In this document: one piece after another, positions 12,831 through 24,180 of the stretch
How the letters are laid out: each line of letters begins with the position of its first letter
Position numbering within the stretch: the first letter of the stretch is position 1
From: Ailanthus altissimus
Taxonomy: Eukaryota > Streptophyta > Magnoliopsida > Sapindales > Simaroubaceae
NCBI GenBank assembly: GCA_946807835.1
Contig: OX327702.1
Span: 7,936,001-8,000,000 of the forward strand
Direction of reading: 5' to 3'
Length of the DNA: 64,000 nt
The notes under the pieces: model-generated
The model's database searches: none
What the model was told of the DNA's origin: nothing
The model's input: only the letters and a program-made list of their open reading frames with translations
Made by a program: the position numbers and the translations under genes

Positions 12831-14035
12831 TATCATATCATTACCTAAGGCATATATAACTTAAATAATGTAATACATGTATATACATGACAAAAGTAAA
12901 TATATAAAGGTGGGTCCCATTATGAGATACCTAGCACAATATTGATATTTAGTATTTTGGATAAAAATGTTAACTATAAGTGGTACTCTTAATGCAGGAA
13001 TCAAATATTGATAATAAATCATACCAATAATAAGTCTTTCTTTTAGACCGACTTATTGCATGCATGAAAAACTTGATAATTATCACACATTTATTATCGT
13101 AAATATGCCTATTGTTTAGCTAAAAAAAAAAAAAGAATCTTTATTTGAGCCGATTATTTTTTACACAAACAATAAATATATTCATCTTGATATCCTAAAA
13201 TAAATAAATGTACATAATAGAAGTTACTTTGATAATATATTATTTCATTTAATTTATTTCAAATATAAGACAAGTAATGTAAAAAAAAATACCTACAAAC
13301 AAAAAAATTTAGTTTTTCTTTTGCGCTAGAATGATGTTAAAGCACCAAGGCCGCTGAATTTACAGAACAACTAATGGTTCATAACAAGGTCAATGATGAT
13401 CAGATCAAATCTAAATAAGTCAAGTTTCGGGTCAAATCTCTATGAATCAAGTCAGATTGACTCAATCTTTGCAAAAACAAAACTCTAAAGTTTTAACGGA
13501 CTTTTATTTAAAATAATTTATAATATATAATTATAATTAATATATAAACTCACATAAAAATAATAATAAATTTTTACGGTTATTCCAGTCATATATATTA
13601 CAAATTTTATAATAATTGCATTATTCCAATCATATATATTACAAATTTTATAATAATTGTATTATTCCAGTCATATATATTACAAATTTTATAATAATTG
13701 CATTACTAACTATTTAATATTTAGAATATATGTAACAAAACGTCATTTTAGTACTATACAAGAAGTGTCTATGTAAAATTTATCACTTTTGTATTTAATG
13801 TGTTTAGAAATAAAATAACATTATTACCGTTTGCGAGTGTCTTATTCTATGGAAATGGTTAGGTTATTTTTAAACCCCCAGATGAACGCTAAGAATGGGT
13901 TATCATTTGGACACTTGGTCCCTTGAGAATATGGAGGAGCCGAACAAGCACCATGGTATGGGACTTGGTCCCTATGAGCCTTAATATTCATTTTTAGGTA
14001 ATTAGGTTCATCTTAATCTATTATTACATGAAAAT
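12831..14035. other. AT-rich spacer
   Basis: No coding frame, RNA gene or transposon domain recognised. It contains the 3 x 41-bp tandem repeat at 13581-13703, listed separately. Confidence 0.5.
13581..13703. repeat. Tandem repeat, three copies of a 41-bp unit
   Basis: Units start at 13581, 13622 and 13663, each beginning 'tattcca' and ending 'aataattg(c/t)a'. The units differ at one or two positions. The unit is AT-rich and non-coding. This is a small local expansion, not a satellite array. Confidence 0.85.
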
Positions 14036-15108
14036 TAGTGAAAAAGTTTTGTTAGCCCTTGATAAATATTAAAATTACCAAAAAAGTCACTTATTTCTTA
14101 AAAATACTAAAAATGTCCATACCTTTAAGACGGTTTTGTTAAAGTTTTACTCCTTACGTGCTTTTATTATAATACCCTTAATATTCCAATTGAATAAAAC
14201 AAAAAAGTTAAATGTATTTTTAATATTAAAATATTTTTATTTAAGTCTAATCAATTTTTAATATTAAAATACTTTTATTTGTATCATCGTCATCGTCATC
14301 GTCGTCATCATCATCGGACTCCCACTTCCAACAACATCAAAATTGGCACTGGCATTGCATTCTTATCTCTTAATTTGATTTTTAAGTCAAAATCATATCC
14401 TCAAGTAAAACAATAAGCATGCAAATAGAATTTGGATAAAACGGGGGGCAGAAAGAATTATTTTTCTGCATATAATCAAAAGTAAAAAAATAATGGTGGG
14501 TGATATTGGTAAGTCGAACCGAGCATGAACTTTTCTTCTTCCAACGACACAAAACAAAATAAAACCACCCAGATGTGTCAGTCTATTATCTATGCATATA
14601 ATCAACTATGATACAGGAATCATTATCAATATTCATAACCAAGATTTCATGCTCAATCCAATGCTCCAAGAAGTATGCTTATAAAAACACCCAAGATTCT
14701 CTCTTATTGGTTGGTTGCTACACACCCATGAAGAAAATAAAATTTTGAAGGAGATAAAAAGAGAAAATCAAGATAGAAAATAAAAAGGAGCAAAGGATTT
14801 ATTTTTTTGAGTTCTTTCGGGAGAAGATGAAGATAGAAAAAAAAAATAGAGAAGATCAAGATGAAATTGTGGATTTTCATTTTTGCGGGAAATGAAAAAT
14901 GAAACTTTATATTTGGGAAGAAATAAAATTTATTAATATTTTAAAAAAAATTAAAATATGATGGTCAAAATATATTTTTGCCCTTAAAAAATAAAATTTT
15001 AACGGAACATCTTAACAGCAAAGAATTTTTTTATATATTTTTAAGAAATGAGGGACTTTTTTTAATAACAATTTCAATATTTATGAGGACCAACAAGACT
15101 TTTCCCTA
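14036..15108. mobile_element. Second long-TIR non-autonomous DNA element
   Basis: The left arm from 14036 pairs with the reverse complement of the right arm ending at 15108: 'aaaagttttgttagccc' with its partner near 15090, 'catttcttaaaaata'-like blocks at about 14090 and 15040, and 'aacggttttgttaaa'-like blocks near 14135 and 15000. Arms are about 200 bp and diverged. The interior has a (TCATCG)-type microsatellite at about 14283-14317 and no convincing gene. Structure resembles the element at 1-1198, though the sequences are clearly not close copies. The minus-strand frame at 14393-14605 (70 codons) is not recognised. Confidence 0.55.
14283..14317. repeat. ATC/TCG trinucleotide microsatellite
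   Basis: Imperfect run of atc, gtc and tcg triplets inside the second long-TIR element. Confidence 0.8.
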
Positions 15109-17340
15109 AAAATTATTATGAAATTACAAGCCAACTGAATATCTTTTATAATGTGAAAATGGTCCACGAGTATTTTTTTTTTAAAAAAACCCTCCAAAAT
15201 TATAGTAATTTCGCCTAATTTGGATCTCAAATATTCTAAGGACCATCAAGATTTAATGTGAAAAAGTTTTAGATGAGAATGTCTTTTTATGTCATTATGA
15301 GCACGTTTTGATACATACTATGGTAGTAGATAATATTATATACATATATATATATAATGACACCATTGCATTTATATTATTTGATTTCACTAACACAATA
15401 ATACAATATCATTTCTACCTAACTTAAACAACATTAATTTATCAAAAACATATTTAAAAATAAAAAACACCCAACATTCAAATGATAGACTATTAGAGTT
15501 ACTGAATGACCAGTTGGGGCAGTTACCTCAAAGTGGAAATTAAAAAAAATCTCTCACTTATAATTAAAAATAATATATTTTGTAGAATAAAAATGACGTC
15601 TTTATCCTGTCAGTTTAGTATAATTCTCAATTTTATTTTACGAGTTTTAAAAATATTAATTTTATCATAATTCGTTAGTAGAATTTTATTAATTTTGATA
15701 AAAAAAAACTAATTTTTCTATAATAATATTATTTTATATTAAAATCATCTCTTTTATAACAAATATTAAAATTTTAAATTATTTTCTACAAATTTAATAT
15801 AATCATGCATCAAACATATTACAGTTTATTTTTATATATTGTTAGATGCTATACAATGTTGTATCAACTACATTATATCATTTGACATAATACTAAATAA
15901 TGTAATAAAATACAATAAAATGCAATGCAATTTAATTACATCAATTTAATATCATATTAAATGATGCACAAAATGTGGTATATCTTATATAATACCGTGT
16001 GTCTGTTATTAAATGCGAAATAATTATAGATACAATATGTATATGTATATAAAATAACACATGATATGATATTATATGATTGAATAATAATTGTATAGCT
16101 GTGGTGTAATGAGAGGATCTCACCCTAAAGTTTATTGAATGTTAATGTAGCCACCTTGACTGCTGCACGTACCTAGGATAGCAGCTTTTAGTGAGAAAGA
16201 ATTATACCCCAACTGTTATCATCGGCTACCAAAGAAACCCATTTGATTTGGGTGTTAATTGATACATGTTTATCCTCAGCAGCTTGGGCAATGTAAATAT
16301 TGTAATCCAATTTTTAACAGGAAAGATTTTGTGTCACTTGAAAAGGAAGTGTAAATCGTTGATTCCTTGTTGGCGTGACAAGGGTTGAAGTTGGTACAAC
16401 TACAAATTCAGTCCTGTAAGCTTGAAGAGTGCATGAGAGATTATGATCACTGGGACCTGATCATTGCCAGCATTTTAATCAAAGCATAATTAATAAACTT
16501 GCAATTTTGCTTTTTTTGTCTTTCATGTGTGGCTTCGGTTAATCCGCATTACAGATTGACACTCCTTCACTTGCGTAAGAACTCCTGAAAGATCGATTAA
16601 TTGTCCACCGAACGGATGGTTCTCTGACTAGTCTTGTAATACATCTCTTTCATGATAATGAAAAAGCTACTATTGATGCAAGACTTTATAACAACAGCTT
16701 TTGAGAGGAACAATTCCCTGATGCTCTCTTGCTTCATCACCAAGATTAATATTAGAGAAATATTGTTGCATGAAAACACTGTTTAGCCATGTTATTACTT
16801 TCAGTTTTTGTTGCACCAACTACCCTATTTTGGCCTATATGGTTTTGGATAACATAATCATGGAAAATGTCTCAACTTTAATATGCGCAGAGTGCATAAA
16901 ATCCTCCTACTGTTATTTAGCTGAAGTGCTTTCACTTCACAACAGTTGCGACTTCAAGATTAAAATATTACAATACCAAAGGGATGAGCCTGTGACTGAT
17001 ACAAAGATGTCACTTAATAATTTGAAACTTTCAAAACATGAAAAATCTATGAGAGCACTGCACCTCTTTACTTACTAAGGCAAAGTATTACCAACAACAG
17101 TAACTATGGCAAAAGGAAATTCCAAATAGCGAAATCACTTCTTCATGCATTAGAAATAAGGTCAAAATCAGTGCTAATAATTGGTTTGTATACACACACT
17201 AGTACTAATATAAAGGAAATATTTGACACGAAGTCAAGTGGGGGTCAGATAGAACATATAGATTGTCTTTGACAACACTCTAGAGTTGTTCAAACTAGAA
17301 TTTGTCCACATCAAAATAGCTGAAGCTTTGTTACTCTCAG
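15109..17340. other. Intergenic region upstream of the first laccase
   Basis: AT-rich to about 16130, then more mixed composition up to the laccase promoter. Two short open frames exist (16770-17078 plus, 102 codons; 16597-16779 minus, 60 codons) but neither resembles a family I know and neither has supporting context. No TE domain seen. Confidence 0.45.
17271..17285 (+). promoter_or_regulatory. Promoter block shared by both laccase genes
   Basis: The 15-mer GACAACACTCTAGAG lies 188 bp before the laccase ATG. A one-base variant (GACAACACTCTAAAG) lies at 62319-62333, 251 bp before the ATG of the second laccase. Since the surrounding sequence is much less alike, this block may be a conserved regulatory site of the duplicated promoter. 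The binding factor is unknown. Confidence 0.45.
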
Positions 17341-17358
17341 AAAATTCAATCGTCTGTC

Positions 17359-17374
17359 ACCTAATCGACCAAAC
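17359..17374 (+). promoter_or_regulatory. Paired AC/SMRE-type MYB elements
   Basis: ACCTAAT (17359-17365) and ACCAAAC (17368-17374) both match the secondary-wall MYB-responsive consensus ACC(A/T)A(A/C)(T/C). Such sites are bound by MYB46/MYB83-class and lignin MYB regulators in plants. They sit about 20-30 bp before the TATA box. The match is seen; the function is inferred from the family of the downstream gene. Confidence 0.5.
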
Positions 17375-17390
17375 ACCCTTCCTTCAGCTC

Positions 17391-17400
17391 AATATATATA
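17391..17400 (+). promoter_or_regulatory. TATA box of the first laccase
   Basis: AATATATATA lies 58 bp before the start codon at 17459. It is the only TATA-like run close to the gene, and it follows the AC elements directly. Confidence 0.55.
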
Positions 17401-17458
17401 CATTCACTGAAGCTTGAAGCTACTCAAACCAGAACTTGCTTTTTAGCAAACACTGAAA

Positions 17459-19795
17459 ATGGGTGCTTCTCTTTTTCAATCACCAGCAACTTTTCGCGTT
17501 CTGTTATTCTCATTAACAACATGGCTTCTCTTTCCTGGGTTTGCTCTAGCTAGCATAACCAGGCACTACAAGTTCGATGTATGTGTCATGTCATCATATA
17601 TATCCATATATAGCCTTTGCATGGAATGTTGGAATTTCAATTTTTATACAAAGCACTTTTTAATGCACTTAATTTTATTTATTTACTATTATTATTATTT
17701 TTTGTAGATTAAGTTGCAAAATGTGACACGACTGTGCCACACCAAAAGCATAATCACAGTAAATGGGCAGTTTCCAGGGCCTCGCATTGTTGCTAGAGAG
17801 GGTGATCGTGTTATTATCAAAGTGGTTAACCATGTCCCAAACAACATCTCAATCCATTGGTATCAATAATTCTCTCAACCTTATCTTTGTTGTTACAAGC
17901 GTTTTAAATCAAATTCCCAAAAAACAAAAATCTGCTTCTTGTTTATGATTTTCTTTGATTCAGGCATGGAATTCGACAGCTACAAAGTGGGTGGGCTGAC
18001 GGGCCTGCATACATAACTCAATGCCCCATACAAACAGGCCAATCTTATGTGTACAATTTCACCATTATTGGACAAAGAGGGACTCTATTTTGGCACGCCC
18101 ATATATCATGGATTAGAGCTACTGTTTATGGCCCCATTGTCATTCTCCCCAAGCGTGGCGTGCCTTACCCATTTCCCAAACCATACAAAGTAGTCCCTGT
18201 CATATTTGGTAATTATCACTTATCAAATCAACAGGCTAATTGAAATGAAGTAACTGTAATCAATTTTGCCTCTTTCGCATGGCATTTAATTACTGATAGA
18301 TGCTATACTACATGCTGAAATTGCAGGAGAGTGGTTTAATTCAGATACTGAAGCAATTGTCAACCAGTCTCTGGCAACTGGGGCAGGCCCAAATGTATCT
18401 GATGCTTATACCATCAATGGACTCACAGGCCCTTTGTATAATTGCTCAGCCGAAGGTATTGCCCTGGTTTTGCAGCAGCTTATTAATTACTATGTACAAC
18501 ACGTTGAATTTAACATACATATTCTACTGACCAATTGGTTATGCAGATACATTCAAGCTCAAGGTGAGGCCCGGAAAAACTTACCTTCTGCGTTTGATCA
18601 ACGCAGCACTCAATGATGAACTTTTCTTCAGTATCGCAAATCACTCTGTTACGGTTGTTGAAGTAGATGCCATTTACATTAAACCTTTTGAAACTGACAA
18701 ACTTCTCATCACTCCTGGACAAACCACAAACATTCTTCTAAAAACCAAACCCTCTTACCCAAACGCCTCTTTCTTCATGCTTGCGAGGCCATATGCAACT
18801 GGGCAAGGCACGTTTGACAACTCCACTCTTGCTGGTGTCCTTGAATATGAAGCACCCTCAAAATTTTCCCATTCTCATCCAATCTCAACAAAAAGATTGC
18901 CGTTGTTTAAACCAACACTGCCTGCTCTTAATGACACTGCTTTTGCTTTCAATTACACAACGAGACTTCGTAGCTTAGCAAATGCTCAATACCCAGCTAA
19001 TGTTCCTCAAACTGTAGATAGGCACTTCTTCTTCACAATAGGCTTAGGATCAAACCCCTGCCCTAAAAATCAAACCTGCCAAGGACCAAATAATAGAACT
19101 AAATTTGCAGCATCTGTGAACAACTTTTCCTTTATACTTCCATCAACTGCACTTCTCCAAGCTCATTTCTTCGGACAAAATGGTGTTTACACCACAGATT
19201 TTCCAAGCGCTCCCTTAATAAAATTTAACTACACCGGCACCCCACCTAATAATACAAACGTTATGAATGGAACCAAAGTTGTGGTGCTTCCGTTTAATGC
19301 AAGTGTAGAGCTGGTAATGCAAGATACTAGCATTCTTGGCGCTGAGAGCCATCCTCTCCATTTGCATGGTTTCAATTTCTTTGTTGTTGGACAAGGATTT
19401 GGAAACTTTGATCCCAACAAAGACCCAGCAAACTTCAATCTCGTCGACCCTGTCGAAAGGAACACTATCGGCGTGCCTTCCGGCGGCTGGGTTGCCATCC
19501 GTTTCCGGGCAGACAACCCAGGTGAGAAACACTTTCATTTTGGAAACTGGCAAAATCATTTTTGGTAGTTATAGTAAATGCAGTTACAACGGAAGTTTTT
19601 AAGACATTTGCAGAGAAACAGAAGAATTAATTACTAAAGAAATTTTTTCATGTTAATTTCATAGGGGTGTGGTTCATGCATTGCCACTTTGAAGTACACA
19701 TCAGCTGGGGTTTGAGAATGGCCTGGGTTGTTTTAGATGGAAATCTTCCCAATCAGAAGCTGCCTCCTCCCCCGGCGGATCTTCCCAAGTGTTAG
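17459..19795 (+). CDS. Laccase (secreted multicopper oxidase), six exons, intact
   Basis: Exons: 17459-17578, 17708-17859, 17964-18208, 18327-18455, 18547-19521 and 19665-19795, all with GT-AG introns, giving 1752 nt (583 residues plus stop). Internal exons of 152, 245 and 129 nt are the plant laccase pattern. Residues 1-31 form a signal peptide. Copper ligands: HWHG (90-93), WHAH (134-137), HPLHLH (484-489) and [12 protein letters not shown] (546-557), with the T1 Cys at 547 and Leu at the axial position. Many N-glycosylation sequons fit an apoplastic glycoprotein. Plant laccases oxidise phenolics such as monolignols with reduction of O2 to water; the closest group by resemblance is the LAC17/LAC4 lignin class (inference). 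No lesion seen. Retrotransposon arrays lie on both sides, and a decayed paralogue lies 43 kb downstream in the same direction. Confidence 0.93.
18596..18616 (+). promoter_or_regulatory. Candidate miR397 target site in laccase exon 5
   Basis: This 21-nt segment, over codons for LINAALNDE, is complementary to miR397a as I know it, with two mismatches: target position 1 (miRNA nt 21) and target position 10 (miRNA nt 12). miR397 control of lignin-class laccases through this conserved site is established in several plants. The miRNA itself is not in the window. Confidence 0.6.
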
Positions 19796-19843
19796 ATTAA
19801 TTTTGTCCCTCGTCGTCGCCGGTGCGGCTTCTCCGCCGAGAGA

Positions 19844-19849
19844 AATAAA
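19844..19849 (+). terminator. AATAAA polyadenylation signal of the first laccase
   Basis: A canonical AATAAA lies 49 bp after the stop codon at 19793-19795 and is followed by T-rich sequence. Plant polyA signals are loose, so this is the best candidate, not proof. Confidence 0.5.
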
Positions 19850-22800
19850 TTTTCAAATGTAACTTATTGGCCCTTTCAACGGCCCTTTCCATGTTTTCAT
19901 TTCACGCATTCTTTTGTTTAAACTTTACAGAAGATTGTTTCTTTTCTTATTTTTTGTTGTGAGTTTGTAATAATAACGTCTCAAGCGTAAACTTTTTCAT
20001 GAGATGATGATCATTGCCCTTCGGAAACACACACAATTCTTGCTAACGTAATTGAGTAACTTGGAAATTTAAAAAATGGAATTGTAATTGCTGGTTAAAT
20101 TCTTAACAACTAATTAATATTTTTAAAAAAATAATAAAACAACCTCTCCAATTAGTTAAATATTAAATATCAAAATGGCATTTATTCATACTTACCACAT
20201 ATGTTAGCTGAATGACGTAAATACCAAGACATTATTAAAAACTGTCTCAAATGGACAATTTCTTCTATTAAATAAAAAGGCCAATCGAAGATATAATATA
20301 TTTTCTTGTTTTAAACAATTATAGATTTTTTTTTTTTGATGAAGATGAGAAATTTTCACTTATCAAACATTAATTTTTATTTTCTATTTAAATTTTGGAA
20401 GATGAGAAACTTTTTATTCGTAAAATACTAACTTTATTTTATTTTTTTTATTCAAACTCGATTGATGACTACGTCAGGGACACATGAACCAACAGATCTT
20501 GATCTTTAATAATATTTATAAATATTTTAATCATGTGACACATCTCACCTCTTCCTAATTCCACCACGAAAAATGTTGTGGTGGTATCTTTGATGACAAG
20601 AATTTGGTTGACGCACCGCATTATCCATACATTTGTATAATAAAATTTCGTCACATATTTATTACAAAATGAACCGACAATATTAATGATAGTGACAACT
20701 AAAAAATATATTTAATTTAATGAAAAAGATAAGCTTTCTTTTCACTAAATTCCTTAATTTCTCATTTATTTAGTCATAAAGGAGCTTTGAGGATAATTAT
20801 ACCCTCTCCTTTCAGCAACGCATTTAAAATATTTATAAAAGAAAACCAAAAAAAAAAAAAGCTTAAGTGATAGATAATATATCTATCATAAATATAATTT
20901 TGTAATATATTTATTATATCACCTAAAATTATTTTATAAATCTGTAATATATATTTTTTATTACAAATCTGTAATAGATAAATTTTGCAATAGATTTATT
21001 CTATCACAAATTTATAATTTATAATTTTGATAGGTGATATATACACGTCATATGGCTTATTATTAACACGTGTAGAATTATGTGACAGTCGACATGGCAC
21101 ATAATTTAATAAATGATGTTATGATAAGATAAGCATAATGACATCATAATATGTAATGATGTCATAATATATTTTTCGTTGACATTATGATGAAGCTAGG
21201 CAAAAATATATGATAACGCCATTGCATTGCATGTATTTTATTACAGTTTTGTAATAGATGTGTATTACTATTTTATGATAGATGTCTATTACAAAATTAT
21301 AATAGATTTGTATTTTTTTATTTGTAAATTTATTTTTTTTATTATATATACAATTAATTAATATATATTAAATTATATTATGTTATTTAATATATATAAT
21401 AATAATGATTTAAAAATATTCTACAAATTGATATATGCATTAAATCAATAATATATCATTAGTAATATAAATCCCACAATTAACATCTTAATTTCTCATT
21501 CTATAAAATTTAACAACCAAATAATGTATATCCAACATAAGTAAGGTAAATTCTACATTCAAAGCCAACATCAATCCACAATAATTCAACAAATTATAGA
21601 GACTACAAACATTCAACAACAAGTTATATGCTTCCTTATCAATGCTTCGATCTAGTCCAATAATTACAAAATTCAACAGCTCTAATACATCAAATGGTAT
21701 GTATTTTCAAAGCCAACTTGCATTTTTAAAAAATTCAATACATTTCTTATGTTTGAAGTACAATGTTCACAAATAAACTTAAATTTAGATACAAAATGTT
21801 GATAGTAAAAATTATAAACCTACCATAATTTAAATTTTGCTAGATACAAAATATGTTCATTCAACACATACTTCATCTATCTCTTTTTCAGTATACGTTA
21901 TCGTTCCTATAAATTTGTAAGATATAAATTGTGGAAAAAAAATGAAGTTGTAAATTGAACATATATACTTTTCGGTCGTGCATTAATTGATAAGCAAACT
22001 TAAAATAACTTGCATTTCTGAAAGTATTATGGCATCATTTATAATATCTCTCATGTACGTCATGACATAAAAGTCACATCCCACAATTCTTAGGTGAATC
22101 AGGGCCTAGGAAGCAATTTAAAAAAATTAAATTTTTGAATAATTAAAGGCATCTAGTTAAAATCTAAAAGTATTATGGCATTGTTTATAATATCTCTCAT
22201 GTACGTCATGACATAAAAGTCGCATCCCACAGTTCCTAGGTGAATCAGGGCCTAGGAAGCAATTTAAGAAAATTAAATTTTTGAATAATTAGAGGCATCT
22301 AGTTAAAATCTGCATATAAATGGCATTTTTATCTTAACTTGAATTTAATTGATTGTTGATCGCTTTCTATCGACATGCTCTTGAGCAAAATGAATGCATA
22401 TGCTACTGCAATGTTAAATTTTAAATTAATTTATCACTAATTGAAAGTTAAATATAAATTATTAATATTTTGCTTTGAAAAAAATATAATAAAACACCAC
22501 AACTCACTTATTTAAGATGGTGTGTAAGTTAGTATATATTTGATTTCCCAAATGATCAATATAGTAAATAGTTTTACTAGATAAGTCAATTACCATAAGA
22601 ACCCAATGGAAACTATATCCATGAAAAAATTAAAAAATAATAAATCTCAATAAAACATAAATTGCATTATGTGAAAAGGTCATACTTGAGATTATAAGGG
22701 ACTAGTCAAAGCTAATTGCGTGATGTATTTTTAATGCGGTCAATAATTGCACGTGAACACTAATTGACAATTGTCCTTACTAATGAATTTTTTGCTAGGG
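19850..22800. other. AT-rich intergenic region downstream of the laccase
   Basis: No coding frame recognised. At about 20860-21310 the motif 'TGTAATAGAT' and close variants recur in both orientations; this could be the subterminal repeat zone of a non-autonomous DNA transposon, but I could not define its ends. The 146-bp tandem duplication at 22021-22312 is listed separately. From about 22690 the sequence passes into the truncated leader of a copia element. Confidence 0.4.
22021..22312. repeat. Tandem duplication, two copies of a 146-bp unit
   Basis: Copy 1 is 22021-22166 and copy 2 is 22167-22312. Both begin 'aaagtattatggcat' and contain 'gaatcagggcctaggaagc'. Only a handful of substitutions separate them, so the duplication is fairly recent. 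It has no coding content. Confidence 0.9.
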
Positions 22801-22816
22801 AGACTACAAATGGATC

Positions 22817-23112
22817 AATGAATTTTGTTAAAGCGTGAGGGATAGGTTGGTGTAATTTGTATTATGCCGGTTAAATATAAGATGAGACAAATATAAGTAA
22901 AAGTATTATCCAATATTACTAAAACGTGAGAATAGTATCAGTAACTTGTATTTGATTATTAGCAAGTTAATCTGGAACACATTTATCCAATATTGCTATA
23001 GCGTGAGGATAAAATGTGTTTAGGATTAGTAGTAAGAGTTGCATAAGATATAATTGACAAGAACTGTCTACCTTTTAGATTTTACAAAGATCAATATTGC
23101 TAAAGCGTGAGG
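22817..23112 (+). repeat. Four copies of the leader motif in the outer copia element
   Basis: Copies at 22817-22840 (degenerate), 22911-22931, 22988-23008 and 23092-23112 share the core AATATTGCTWTAGCGTGAG. The same four-copy arrangement occurs in two related elements (30220-30513 and 43516-43809). The motif lies in the leader before gag, outside any coding frame. Confidence 0.8.
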
Positions 23113-23336
23113 CCCGAGTAGAATGTTGATTAGATCTACTTCTCACTATAAAATTTAAAATGTTTAAATTTATATTTTTTTTGTTTGAGAGGTTTATGGG
23201 AATATGTAAAGTAGCAAAATGGCACTTTTAGATTAAAAAAAATATATACTATTTATATTCATAATCTAAAGCGTTATTAATTGACGTTTTTAAAATATTT
23301 TCACTAACATTTCTTATTTTTTCTAATAAAGATAAG

Positions 23337-24180
23337 ATGGCTTCAATCAACCCATTGGTACGTATACTTGATGCTAACCCGCTAAAAGGTGCCGATAACT
23401 ACTCATACTGGCTAATGAATCTCAAAATTATTTTGAATTCATAAAAGCTTTGATACATAATAGATCAGAAAATACCTAGAGATGTTTTTGAAGCTGCCTC
23501 TAATGAAAAGTTGCAGACTTATCAGATATGGGTCAATGACGATTTGAAAGTCAAGTCGTACATCATCGCCTCAATGTCAAATGAGCTTCGAAGGGAGCAC
23601 GCGCACATGGATAGTGCGAGTAGCGTAATGCTCCATCTGAATTAATTGTTTAAAGATAGATCACAGGTAGAACTGTATAAGATCTCTAAAGCATTTTGTC
23701 AGCTTAAGTTGATTGAAGGTGATTCGGTAAGTCCCTATGTACTTAAGATGATTTTCTACATCGAAAAGTTAAAAGATTATAGATGTCTCTTTGAGTAACA
23801 ACTTAAGGAATAACTTGATTCTCTAGTCTCTGTAAGGGTATTTTGTACAATTCATTATGAACTATAATATGCAATGACTGACTCCAACTTATGCTGAGCT
23901 GCATAACAAGTTACAGACAGCTGAGGATGGTATTAAAAATAGAGGTACGACCTTCATAGTTCAGACTGATGCTTCATCTTTTGTCCTAAAGACTTCTAGG
24001 AAGTATAAAGGGAAAAAGAATGTGAAAAAGACATCATATTTAGATCCTTAGAGATAGGTTGTATTTAAGCAGAAAGATCATAAAAAAAGCAAGGAAAAGT
24101 GTTTCCACTGCAATGATGATAGACACTGGAAACATAACTGTCCGAAGTATATTGCCACATTAAGAAGAACCCATCAGGTA
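23337..24180 (+). pseudogene. Gag of the outer copia element, disrupted
   Basis: The frame opens with MASINPLVRILDANPLKG, the N-terminus typical of Angela/BARE gag, and runs through the ASMSNELRREHAHMDSA segment near 23570. In-frame stops interrupt it, for example in the 'ILNS' segment near 23442 and after 'VMLHLN' near 23645. A CCHC zinc knuckle of the form CX2CX4HX4C is intact at 24100-24141. This is the most complete gag in the long-LTR nest: the other two members have lost its central part. Confidence 0.75.

Noticed and set aside
16597..16779. 60-codon minus-strand frame
   Set aside because: Short, unrecognised, overlaps another random frame.
16770..17078. 102-codon plus-strand open frame upstream of the laccase
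   Set aside because: No recognised domain, no splice or promoter context, and composition like the surrounding spacer. Kept out as a gene.
19215..19559. 114- and 95-codon minus-strand frames under the laccase
   Set aside because: Shadows of laccase exon 5; the plus strand carries the copper motifs.
22817..23112. CRISPR-like spaced repeats (four copies, 77-104 bp apart)
   Set aside because: Plant nuclear DNA inside a retrotransposon leader; repeat is imperfect and spacing is too long and family-conserved.
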